Below are positions 1 to 5,539 of a stretch of DNA of 15,963 bases, piece after piece. The notes beneath the pieces are model-generated. The model worked only from the letters and a program-made list of their open reading frames with translations. It had not been told where the DNA came from and did not search any database. Where the stretch lies: assembly GCA_937974275.1 (NCBI GenBank), contig CALJIF010000092.1:1-15963 (forward strand), in the 5' to 3' direction. The stretch comes from an uncultured Flavobacteriales bacterium (GTDB lineage: Bacteria > Bacteroidota > Bacteroidia > Palsa-965). Each line of letters opens with the position of its first letter. Position 1 is the first letter of the stretch. The position numbers and the translations under genes are program-made.

Positions 1-329
1 GTTCCGAATTGCACCGGAATAAAAGCTCCCGGAGGACCTCCGAAAATTTCGGCAGGAATCAGTGATGTTGGAATGTCTAAGAAGTTTTGTACCTGAAAGG
101 AACCGTCGATTTGCGGAAGACCGATCCCGATGACTTCTTTTACTTTTTGAGTTGCTGCAACTTCATCCAAGCGCGCGTTGAGCACTGTAGTGTTGTGTTG
201 CAAGGCGTAATCGACACTTTGTTTCAACGTAAAGTTGTAGGTAGCGGTGTCTTTTTTGTCTTGTGCATTAAGCTGAGCATACGAGGCCAGAAAGGCGATG
301 CTGAGCAGAATACGTGTTGTTGGTTTCAT
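1..329 (-). CDS. TolC-family outer-membrane efflux protein, N-terminal part
   Basis: Outer-membrane factor of a type I or RND-type export system: the trimeric channel through which a periplasmic adaptor and inner-membrane pump discharge substrate. Only the first 109 codons are visible; the gene runs off the left edge. The start is an ATG at 329-327. Residues 1-23 form a signal peptide (MKPTTRILLSIAFLASYAQL, then NAQ). Next comes the typical TolC opening: FTLKQSVDYALQHN, then NARLDEVAATQKVKEVIGIG, then LPQIDGSFQ. This is the usual pattern of a helix, an asparagine and a 'G.LPQ' turn. The regulator gene ends 50 nt upstream on the same strand and no separate promoter box is visible in the gap, so the two are probably co-transcribed. 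Adaptor and pump genes are expected beyond the window. The substrate cannot be told. Confidence 0.85.
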   Translation of the reverse strand, partial: MKPTTRILLSIAFLASYAQLNAQDKKDTATYNFTLKQSVDYALQHNTTVLNARLDEVAATQKVKEVIGIGLPQIDGSFQVQNFLDIPTSLIPAEIFGGPPGAFIPVQFG

Positions 330-379
330 ATAGTTGAGTTTATTGCGGATGCTGTTGTATAGTCGTATTTGAAGTATAA

Positions 380-994
380 TTATTCTTCTTCCGTAATTTG
401 TTTGTGTTTATTAATCAGCTTGTGTCCTTTCAGCGTGCAAATCCCGTAAAGGAAGTGCTCGGTAAACGCCAGTTGCACATCAAGAATTCTGTATTTGTCC
501 GGAGGAAACAAATCGGGGTTAAATGCCAAATCCATTTGTTCAATGCGAAACTTTGCCATCAGTCCGGTATCAATATCTTTTCGCACAAAACCTTGTTCTT
601 GTCCACGATCCAGGGCGGTTTTCACCATTTCGTACGCGTAGTTGCAACGGAAATTGTGAAACATACTCCATGTTTTCGGGTGATGTTTTCGCAGATCGTA
701 AAAGATGTTGGGGTTGATGTTGCTGAACACGGCGTGCATCTTCTTCATGTGCAAAAACACTTCCTCAACAACGTTATTTGAAGTTTGAGAAATCTCCGTG
801 AAGTCGCACATGTGTTGTGTCAAATCTTTCGCCAATAGTTCGTGAACGATTTCATCTTTATCCCGGAAGAATTGATAAATCGTTTTTTTCGACATGGATA
901 AATGCTTGGCAATTTCATCCATGGTGATGCTCTTAATTCCGTATCGGAAGAAGAGTTCAGCTGCAGCGTGTAGTATTCTTTCTTTCGGTTCCAT
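380..994 (-). CDS. TetR/AcrR-family transcriptional regulator
   Basis: Predicted one-component repressor, 204 aa, the usual length for the family. The N-terminal TetR DNA-binding domain spans about residues 5-52: KERILHAAAELFFRYG is helix 1, ITMDEIAKHLSMSKKTIYQF is the helix-turn-helix, and FRDKDEIVHELL begins helix 4. The rest is a helical ligand and dimer domain with no recognisable ligand signature. The ATG at 994 follows a perfect Bacteroidota promoter, leaving a leader of only a few nucleotides. The gene is first in a likely operon with the TolC-family gene 50 nt downstream, the common arrangement for efflux operons controlled by their own TetR regulator. Control of that operon and of itself is inferred from this layout. 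The inducer is unknown. Confidence 0.88.
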   Translation of the reverse strand: MEPKERILHAAAELFFRYGIKSITMDEIAKHLSMSKKTIYQFFRDKDEIVHELLAKDLTQHMCDFTEISQTSNNVVEEVFLHMKKMHAVFSNINPNIFYDLRKHHPKTWSMFHNFRCNYAYEMVKTALDRGQEQGFVRKDIDTGLMAKFRIEQMDLAFNPDLFPPDKYRILDVQLAFTEHFLYGICTLKGHKLINKHKQITEEE

Positions 995-1007
995 GGTAAA
1001 ACGGCAG

Positions 1008-1038
1008 CAAAACTATGGAAACAAAAAACGTTGGCAAA
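1008..1038 (-). promoter_or_regulatory. Bacteroidota-type promoter of the tetR-tolC operon
   Basis: Read on the minus strand, a TTTG box (1038-1035) is followed by exactly 19 nt and then TAGTTTTG (1015-1008). This matches the Bacteroidota sigma-factor consensus TTTG-N19-TAnnTTTG at every fixed position. Transcription would start near 1001, about 7 nt before the ATG at 994, so the leader is almost absent. Confidence 0.7.
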
Positions 1039-1046
1039 GTTTCCAA
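1031..1046. promoter_or_regulatory. Candidate TetR-type operator over the -33 box
   Basis: The imperfect palindrome TTGGCAAAGTTTCCAA matches its own reverse complement at 12 of 16 positions and covers the -33 box of the regulator's promoter. An overlapping pair of arms, GGAAAC (1017-1022) and GTTTCC (1039-1044), brackets the promoter spacer. Binding here would block polymerase, as expected for autorepression. This is inferred from position and symmetry only. Confidence 0.3.
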
Positions 1047-1263
1047 ACAACTTTTTTTGTAAAAAAGCAGTTCAAAAGCAATATTATACGATGTAAACAA
1101 TTGAAAATCAGGCATAAAAAATGGAAACTGCAAACACAAAAATATTTTCCGTGTAGGTACAAGAATAACCTTGCCTTAACATTGCCCGACATGCCGAAGC
1201 AATTTCATTAGCCCGCCTCTGCCTAAAAATTCGTTCTTTTGTGCTCTCAAAATCAGCATCATT

Positions 1264-2688
1264 ATGGCACACGAACTCGTTAAGGAACTTTTACATGCAA
1301 CGGAATTGGATCGCCCCGCTACAGCGCGCGGATGGGTGCGCAGTGCACGAGGCAACAAGTATGTGCAGTTTATTCACATTAACGACGGCTCCACCATTAA
1401 GAATATTCAGGCTGTTGCGGACACTAACAAATTCGACGAAGAAACCTTGAAGCGCGCCGGCGCTACAGGCGCTTGTATCGAGGTGAAAGGCACCTTGGTG
1501 CAGTCGCAAGGAAAAGGACAATCCATAGAAATTCTTGCGGAAGAAATCACCATTCTCGGCGATTGCGATCCGGAAGAATATCCCTTGCAAAAACGCGGAC
1601 AAGACAGCAAAGACAAAAAGCCGGTAACACTGCCGCTGGAGTTTTTGCGCGAGAAAGCACACTTGCGTACGCGCACCAATACATTCGGAGCCATCTTCCG
1701 CATTCGTCACCACATGTCGTTCGCCATTCATAAGTTTTTTAACGACCGCAATTTTTTCAATTTACACACGCCCATCATTACCGGTTCCGATGCGGAAGGC
1801 GCAGGTGAAATGTTTCGCGTAACAACATTGGATCTGCATAACTTGCCTAAAACAACGGAAGGTAAAATCGATTTCGAGCAAGACTTTTTCGGAAAAGAAA
1901 CCAACCTTACTGTTTCCGGTCAGTTGGAAGGCGAACTGGGTGCTATGGGCCTCGGTCGTATTTACACATTCGGTCCTACATTCCGTGCCGAAAACTCCAA
2001 CACACCGCGACATCTGGCCGAATTCTGGATGATTGAACCGGAAGTTGCATTTTACGACATCAACGACAACATGAATCTTGCAGAAGACATGTTGAAATAT
2101 TTAGTGAACTACGCATTGTCGCATTGCAAAGACGATCTTCAGTTTTTGAACGACACCTACGATCAGGAGTTGATCGCACGTTTGGAGTCGGTTGTCGATC
2201 GTCCTTTCACGCGCATCAGTTACACGCAAGGCATCGAAATTTTGCTCGGCGCCATGACGTCCCGCAAGTTCGAATACAAGCCCGAGTGGGGTAAAGATTT
2301 GCAGAAGGAACACGAGAACTATTTGGTAGAACATTTCAACGGTCCCGTTATTGTTACCAATTACCCGAAAGACATCAAAGCGTTTTACATGAAACTTAAC
2401 GACGACGGAACAACCGTTCGCGCTATGGATATTTTGTTTCCATGGATTGGTGAAATCATCGGAGGGTCCCAACGTGAAGAAGATCACGATAAGTTATACC
2501 GTCGCGTAAAGGAAATGGAAATTCCCGAAGAGTCGTTGTGGTGGTATTTGGAAACCCGCAAGTTTGGAGCGTGCGAGCATAGCGGCTTTGGGTTAGGTTT
2601 CGAACGCTTGATGTTGTTCGTAACCGGGATGACCAATATTCGCGATGTAATACCGTTCCCGCGTACACCGAAAAACGCAGAGTTTTAG
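1264..2688 (+). CDS. asnS: Asparagine--tRNA ligase
   Basis: Charges tRNA-Asn with asparagine using ATP; cytoplasmic class IIb synthetase, 474 aa, the normal full length. The N-terminal OB-fold anticodon-binding domain occupies about residues 18-100 (ATARGWVRSARGNKYVQFIH). A short linker leads to the class II catalytic core. Motif 1 lies around 150-175 (AIHKFFNDRNFFNLHTPIIT), motif 2 at 238-260 (PTFRAENSNTPRHLAEFWMI) and motif 3 at 441-467 (GFGLGFERLMLF, then IRDVIPFPRTP). The stretch AENSNTPRHLAEFWMIEPE is typical of AsnRS rather than AspRS. It stands alone on the plus strand, with the ATG at 1264 and no convincing promoter box. The first palindrome of the RAYT locus begins 18 nt after its stop codon. 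Confidence 0.97.
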   Translation: MAHELVKELLHATELDRPATARGWVRSARGNKYVQFIHINDGSTIKNIQAVADTNKFDEETLKRAGATGACIEVKGTLVQSQGKGQSIEILAEEITILGDCDPEEYPLQKRGQDSKDKKPVTLPLEFLREKAHLRTRTNTFGAIFRIRHHMSFAIHKFFNDRNFFNLHTPIITGSDAEGAGEMFRVTTLDLHNLPKTTEGKIDFEQDFFGKETNLTVSGQLEGELGAMGLGRIYTFGPTFRAENSNTPRHLAEFWMIEPEVAFYDINDNMNLAEDMLKYLVNYALSHCKDDLQFLNDTYDQELIARLESVVDRPFTRISYTQGIEILLGAMTSRKFEYKPEWGKDLQKEHENYLVEHFNGPVIVTNYPKDIKAFYMKLNDDGTTVRAMDILFPWIGEIIGGSQREEDHDKLYRRVKEMEIPEESLWWYLETRKFGACEHSGFGLGFERLMLFVTGMTNIRDVIPFPRTPKNAEF

Positions 2689-2706
2689 GTTGTTATTTCC
2701 GGTGTC

Positions 2707-2730
2707 GACTCACGATTTAAATCGTGAGTC
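2707..2730. repeat. REP-like perfect 24-bp palindrome, copy 1
   Basis: The left arm GACTCACGATTT is followed directly by its exact reverse complement, so the element is symmetric about a TTTAAA centre. It shares the 16-bp core CACGATTTAAATCGTG with copy 2. It lies 18 nt after asnS and has no T-tract on its downstream side. An 8-bp palindrome, TCACGTGA, overlaps its right end (2729-2736). Its design and closeness to the RAYT gene suggest a REP-like substrate of that transposase. Confidence 0.8.
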
Positions 2731-2857
2731 ACGTGAGACGAAGGTAGCGGTAGGCAAGGAATTTCGCCAACTGATGTTGAAAAGTTGAAGAATTTTTTAC
2801 GAGGCAATACTTGACTTCCAAAAATTTACGGCCATATATTTGTCGAACATTACGAGC

Positions 2858-2881
2858 AGCCCACGATTTAAATCGTGGGCT
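2858..2881 (+). repeat. REP-like perfect 24-bp palindrome, copy 2, terminator-like
   Basis: The left arm AGCCCACGATTT is followed directly by its exact complement and a run of five T (2881-2885). It is the second copy of the TTTAAA-centred palindrome and sits 64 nt before the RAYT start codon. On the plus strand, hairpin plus T-run would also work as an intrinsic terminator, ending asnS transcription and insulating the transposase gene. I recall closely similar palindromes in other Bacteroidota genomes but could not check this. Confidence 0.8.
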
Positions 2882-2945
2882 TTTTGATTAAGAAAGTTTA
2901 GTTGTACAATTTCATTTATTTCATTTTACGTTTTAATTTTTTTCT

Positions 2946-3365
2946 ATGTCACATCACCGAAACAAAGTCCTCATTCACGCTATCTGGACCACACAAGATC
3001 GTTGGCCGCTTATCACACCTGAAATAGAACAAATTATTTATAAAACTATTGTCCAAGAGTTTCACGAACTCGAATGTCCTGTTAAACTAATAAATGGAAT
3101 TCCCGATCACGTACATTGCTTGTTTGAACTTAATCCCAATAAATGTTTAGCTCAGGTTCTTAAACAAGTGAAGGGAAGTTCTTCTCACTTCATTAATCAA
3201 GAGCGTCTGACTTCAATCCGTTTTACATGGCAAAAGGGATATGTTGCGTATGCTGTATCTCCTTCACAGGTAAAGCATGAGTTGGATTATATCGCGGATC
3301 AAAAATCGCTACATGAAAGTGTATGGCTAACAGACGAATTAGAACAACTGCCAATATGCGCGTAA
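2946..3365 (+). CDS. REP-associated tyrosine transposase (RAYT, IS200-like Y1 HUH)
   Basis: Small single-strand DNA endonuclease of the Y1 HUH superfamily (IS200/IS605 TnpA-like, REP-associated branch), 139 aa. The HUH metal-binding motif is H55-V-H57 in GIPDHVHCLFELNP. The candidate catalytic tyrosine is Y115 in KHELDYIADQKSLH, with Q118 in the conserved Y-x-x-x-Q spacing. The aromatic segment WQKGYVAYAVS (95-105) is also typical. N-terminal strands (HAIWTTQDRWPLI) and the central lysine-rich helix (LKQVKGSSSHFIN) are present, so the enzyme looks complete. Two perfect palindromes lie just upstream and none directly downstream. This fits a RAYT acting on REP-like palindromes rather than a self-mobile IS with ends of its own. 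The ATG at 2946 follows an AT-rich stretch without a strong ribosome-binding site. Confidence 0.85.
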   Translation: MSHHRNKVLIHAIWTTQDRWPLITPEIEQIIYKTIVQEFHELECPVKLINGIPDHVHCLFELNPNKCLAQVLKQVKGSSSHFINQERLTSIRFTWQKGYVAYAVSPSQVKHELDYIADQKSLHESVWLTDELEQLPICA

Positions 3366-3401
3366 AGGTTAGTGTTGCATTTTTATATTATTAAATTATT
3401 T

Positions 3402-3503
3402 GGGCGTGTCCCTCCCGAAAAAGGTCGGGTCGGGCTATTCGCTGCAAGTCCTCGTCCCGAAAGTATTCGGGCCTCCGGGCTTTCCGCTGCTATCCCTCAC
3501 GCG
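3402..3503. repeat. Structured composite intergenic repeat (~100 nt)
   Basis: A GC-rich block in AT-rich surroundings, bounded by GCGTG (3404-3408) and its complement CACGC (3498-3502). It contains two hairpins: CCCGA (3414-3418) with TCGGG (3425-3429), and CCCGAA (3456-3461) with TTCGGG (3466-3471). It also has an internal direct repeat (3430-3454 and 3475-3499, 18 of 25 positions equal), each copy carrying CGGGCT followed shortly by CGCTGC. It has no credible reading frame. I recall similar GGGCGTG...TCCCTCACGC elements as recurrent intergenic repeats in Bacteroidota, but cannot verify this. Confidence 0.6.
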
Positions 3504-3524
3504 GACGTGTAAATAAAACAATTC

Positions 3525-3553
3525 ACATATAAATAGACTTTAGTTTTATATGT
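3525..3553 (-). terminator. AT-rich stem-loop, possible terminator
   Basis: A perfect 9-bp inverted repeat, ACATATAAA (3525-3533) and TTTATATGT (3545-3553), with an 11-nt loop. It lies 20 nt beyond the stop codon of the lipoprotein gene on the minus strand and is followed on that strand by a T-rich stretch. The stem has only A-T pairs apart from one C-G, so it is a weak terminator at best. Confidence 0.3.
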
Positions 3554-3573
3554 TACACCGGTTCGTTTTTACT

Positions 3574-4140
3574 TCATTTCAATAAGTACTTTGATGGCAC
3601 GAAGTTCTTGTAATGAATGATCTTGCTTTGACAATTGTAACCGGGCTTTATTTTATAAAACAAGTCCTCTCCTAACAAATAGTTCACCTCAATTGTCTTA
3701 GTATCCGGATCATTAAGTTTAACCAAATGAGTAACTATTCCGCAAATCATGTTATTTTCTGCAATTACAACAGTTGTTGCAGAATCTGATTCATAGAAAA
3801 TCCATCTATAGAAGTAAAGCAACTTGTTTTTAATCGGATTTAATTCCAACCCCGCAAGATCAATAGAATTTGAAGGAAGGAGTGTAGTGTCGATTTGGCA
3901 ACTTTGCGAATTTATAATGTGCAGTGAATCGTTATTTATTTGAACGAAGAAGTTGTAGTTTAATTTTGGACCATAAACAAAACTGTTTGTTTTAAATGCG
4001 TAAGTAGGTTTATTAAAGCACGTCTTAGATGTAACTTGATAAATGACATGCTGCATTTCTTTCGGTATTTGAGGAGAGTTATTGCTCAAGTCGCATGAAA
4101 TGAGAAGGATAGTGATTAACAGAAGTATGGTGTATCTCAT
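3574..4140 (-). CDS. Hypothetical lipoprotein
   Basis: I do not recognise this 188-aa protein. It begins with a short lipoprotein signal peptide, MRYTILLLITILLISC, with the lipobox cysteine at residue 16, so it should be lipid-anchored in the envelope. The mature part has no motif I know. It contains two further cysteines (TSKTCFNKP and SQSCQID), another in MICG and one in GYNCQS, so disulphides are possible. The start codon directly abuts an orphan reading frame on the opposite strand that looks like the end of a decayed gene. It belongs to a run of AT-rich genes on the minus strand. A role as an immunity or accessory protein of a lost toxin locus is only a guess from this context. Confidence 0.6.
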   Translation of the reverse strand: MRYTILLLITILLISCDLSNNSPQIPKEMQHVIYQVTSKTCFNKPTYAFKTNSFVYGPKLNYNFFVQINNDSLHIINSQSCQIDTTLLPSNSIDLAGLELNPIKNKLLYFYRWIFYESDSATTVVIAENNMICGIVTHLVKLNDPDTKTIEVNYLLGEDLFYKIKPGYNCQSKIIHYKNFVPSKYLLK

Positions 4141-4251
4141 TTAGACAAAAGCTATAGTCATGATCCTTTTGGAAAAGGTATTATTTTCGGAAGACATGCA
4201 GAACGGAATCTTACATATAGAATTGGTGGCGGTGAAAGCTTCCCTAATTAG
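4120..4251 (+). pseudogene. Orphan coding tail, possible 3' remnant of a lost gene
   Basis: The frame from 4120 to the TAG at 4249-4251 is open for 43 codons with no start codon in frame and a stop just before it (4117-4119). Its product contains SYSHDPFGKG, IIFGRHAERN, LTYRIGGGESFPN and then the stop. The composition is protein-like, with Gly, Arg and aromatic residues. It overlaps the 5' end of the lipoprotein gene on the other strand by 21 nt, so both cannot be intact. The end of the frame runs into direct repeat copy A. I read it as the C-terminal scrap of a degraded gene, perhaps a polymorphic toxin. A chance open frame remains possible. Confidence 0.4.
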
Positions 4252-4292
4252 TATTAGTTAAAACTAAGAATTTCATTTCGTTTCTGATGTTG
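4232..4292. repeat. Direct repeat copy A (~61 bp)
   Basis: Matches copy B at 6910-6971 over its whole length with one single-base gap and only scattered mismatches. Both begin GTGAAAGCT, share the exact 20-mer TAGTATTAGTTAAAACTAA plus flanks, and end in TGATGTTG. Inside lies a small stem, TTAGTT (4254-4259) with AACTAA (4262-4267). The two copies bracket three genes. Confidence 0.75.
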
Positions 4293-4326
4293 TTAAAATT
4301 TGATACATAACAGGTATGGAGTTTCA

Positions 4327-4734
4327 TTAAAGAGTGGGAAGTTTTCTTTTCTTAACTATTTTCTTCGGTATTTCTTCCCAAACTTGACCATTAGGAATTA
4401 TGCTATCAGTTACAATGTATTCAAATAAAATATCTGACTCATCCGGATATTTTTTAGAGAATTTAAGCAAAACGGATTCGCCAAGCCTCACCACTTTTGG
4501 TATTCCACAAAAACCTTCATATGTTTTCCCGTCAACGTAATACACATAATCTATATTATACTCGTATCTTTTTTCTACAATTTTATATATTCTTCCGATT
4601 GTATATGCAGGTTCTGTTGAAATGCGTACGCACGATCTTATAAATCCAACTATAAGTAATATTGAAAAAAAAACAAATAAATGCTTAGTTGTTATTTTTT
4701 TACAAAACTCAACAATTCGAAGTTTAATTGTCAC
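4327..4734 (-). CDS. Hypothetical small membrane-anchored protein
   Basis: I do not recognise this 135-aa protein at family level. It has a basic N-terminus, one membrane segment at about residues 18-33 (HLFVFFSILLIVGFI), then a soluble domain. That domain contains YTIGRIYKIVEKRY, DYVYYVDGKTYEG and VLLKFSKKYPDESDILF. This resembles the small beta-rich proteins of Bacteroidota in which a 'G.I..I......Y.Y.v.Gk.Y.G' pattern is followed by 'v.y....P..s.il'. The only upstream start in frame is a GTG at 4734; there is no methionine before the membrane segment, so this start is adopted. It lies in the AT-rich accessory island between the two copies of the direct repeat. Function unknown. Confidence 0.55.
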   Translation of the reverse strand: MTIKLRIVEFCKKITTKHLFVFFSILLIVGFIRSCVRISTEPAYTIGRIYKIVEKRYEYNIDYVYYVDGKTYEGFCGIPKVVRLGESVLLKFSKKYPDESDILFEYIVTDSIIPNGQVWEEIPKKIVKKRKLPTL

Positions 4735-4752
4735 CTATTCAAATTCTATTAA

Positions 4753-4884
4753 GTTAAACCGATTTTGGAAGTTCCTCTAAACTCAGCATTTATACAGAAG
4801 CTTTTGATGCATGAAATAGCGCGGTGGATTAACAGATTTAGATATATTGCGCGTAATGGAATCTTATCAATATTTTATTTCTGA
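4753..4884 (+). pseudogene. Second orphan coding tail on the plus strand
   Basis: After a TAA at 4750-4752 the plus frame is open for 43 codons to a TGA at 4882-4884. The product includes KPILEVPLNSAFIQKLLMHE, then IARWINRFRYIARNG and a final ILSIFYF. The mix of amphipathic helix, Arg-rich stretch and hydrophobic strand looks like a real protein C-terminus. An internal ATG exists (codon 19) but would give only a short peptide. The last 18 nt overlap the 3' end of the lipoprotein gene on the other strand. I interpret it as the remaining end of a lost gene of toxin or nuclease type. The family is not identified. Confidence 0.4.
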
Positions 4885-5460
4885 TTTCACTTGAGTTAAA
4901 CTATCATAGGATATCCAAGTACCGACTTTAGTGCTGTTTATAATTGTTCCTTTTTCTTTTATCTGCCCTGAGGTATAATAGAATGCTCCTTTACCGGATA
5001 GTTTAGTTGCAATGGTAGTATCGCCATTATCAAATTCATAGACCTTAGTTTCCTCATGGACTTTAAAATCGAAGTACAATTCACCGGAGATGTAGTAGGT
5101 TTTTTTTCTTCGAATTTTACCTTTTCTATTGTAAAAATATTCTGTTGCTTTATTACCATTTTTCGCATGTGTACATGAATATTTGGGTTTACTATTGGTG
5201 TACCATTTAATAAGCATTACGATTTGGCCATGTTGATTATAATCTGTTCTTTTTGTGACTTTTTGAGTCAACTTATTCCCTTTATGAACTGAAGTTATAT
5301 TATTCAGGTTTGTAGTGGTGCTGGTGCAGTTCGTTATCAAGAAACTAGTAAGCAAAATAAGCAGGAGAAACGTATATTCTTTCACATAAATTCTAATGTT
5401 ACTTTGGGGATTATCTTGCGGCTTGGTACCCTCAATTAGAAATGTAGAAGCTGATCGCAT
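4867..5460 (-). CDS. YwqK/MORN-like lipoprotein
   Basis: Secreted repeat protein of up to 197 aa. Its second half carries degenerate MORN/YwqK-type units of the form 'Y..SG...f....', such as TYYISGELYFDF, then GAFYYTSGQIKEKGT and VGTWISYDS. Such repeats occur widely in Bacteroidota envelope proteins and in proteins annotated as YwqK-family antitoxins. The hydrophobic segment FLLLILLTSFLITNC ends in a lipobox cysteine. From the ATG at 5460 this cysteine is residue 45, unusually deep. From an internal GTG at 5385-5383 it would be residue 20, the normal place. The true start may therefore be 5385 (172 aa); the longer ATG form is given here as the outer limit. Its 3' end overlaps an orphan frame on the plus strand. 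The exact role is unknown. Confidence 0.65.
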   Translation of the reverse strand: MRSASTFLIEGTKPQDNPQSNIRIYVKEYTFLLLILLTSFLITNCTSTTTNLNNITSVHKGNKLTQKVTKRTDYNQHGQIVMLIKWYTNSKPKYSCTHAKNGNKATEYFYNRKGKIRRKKTYYISGELYFDFKVHEETKVYEFDNGDTTIATKLSGKGAFYYTSGQIKEKGTIINSTKVGTWISYDSLTQVKSEIKY

Positions 5461-5539
5461 GTTAGTTGGATATACGAAGAATATTTGAGTGGCACTAATA
5501 TCTGCTTATTGTGCAATAGAAGAGAACCCGTAATTAATT

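Noticed and set aside
87..362. 91-aa plus-strand frame opposite the TolC-like gene start
   Set aside because: The minus strand encodes a signal peptide and typical TolC N-terminal sequence through the same bases.
398..781. 127-aa plus-strand frame opposite the TetR-type gene
   Set aside because: Antisense shadow of a clear TetR-family coding sequence.
1234..1241. TTCTTTTG as a -7 box for asnS
   Set aside because: The conserved A of TAnnTTTG is missing and no TTTG stands 19 nt upstream, so it is not called as a promoter.
5492..5536. Short plus-strand tail VALISAYCAIEENP
   Set aside because: Only about 14 codons after a stop; expected by chance.
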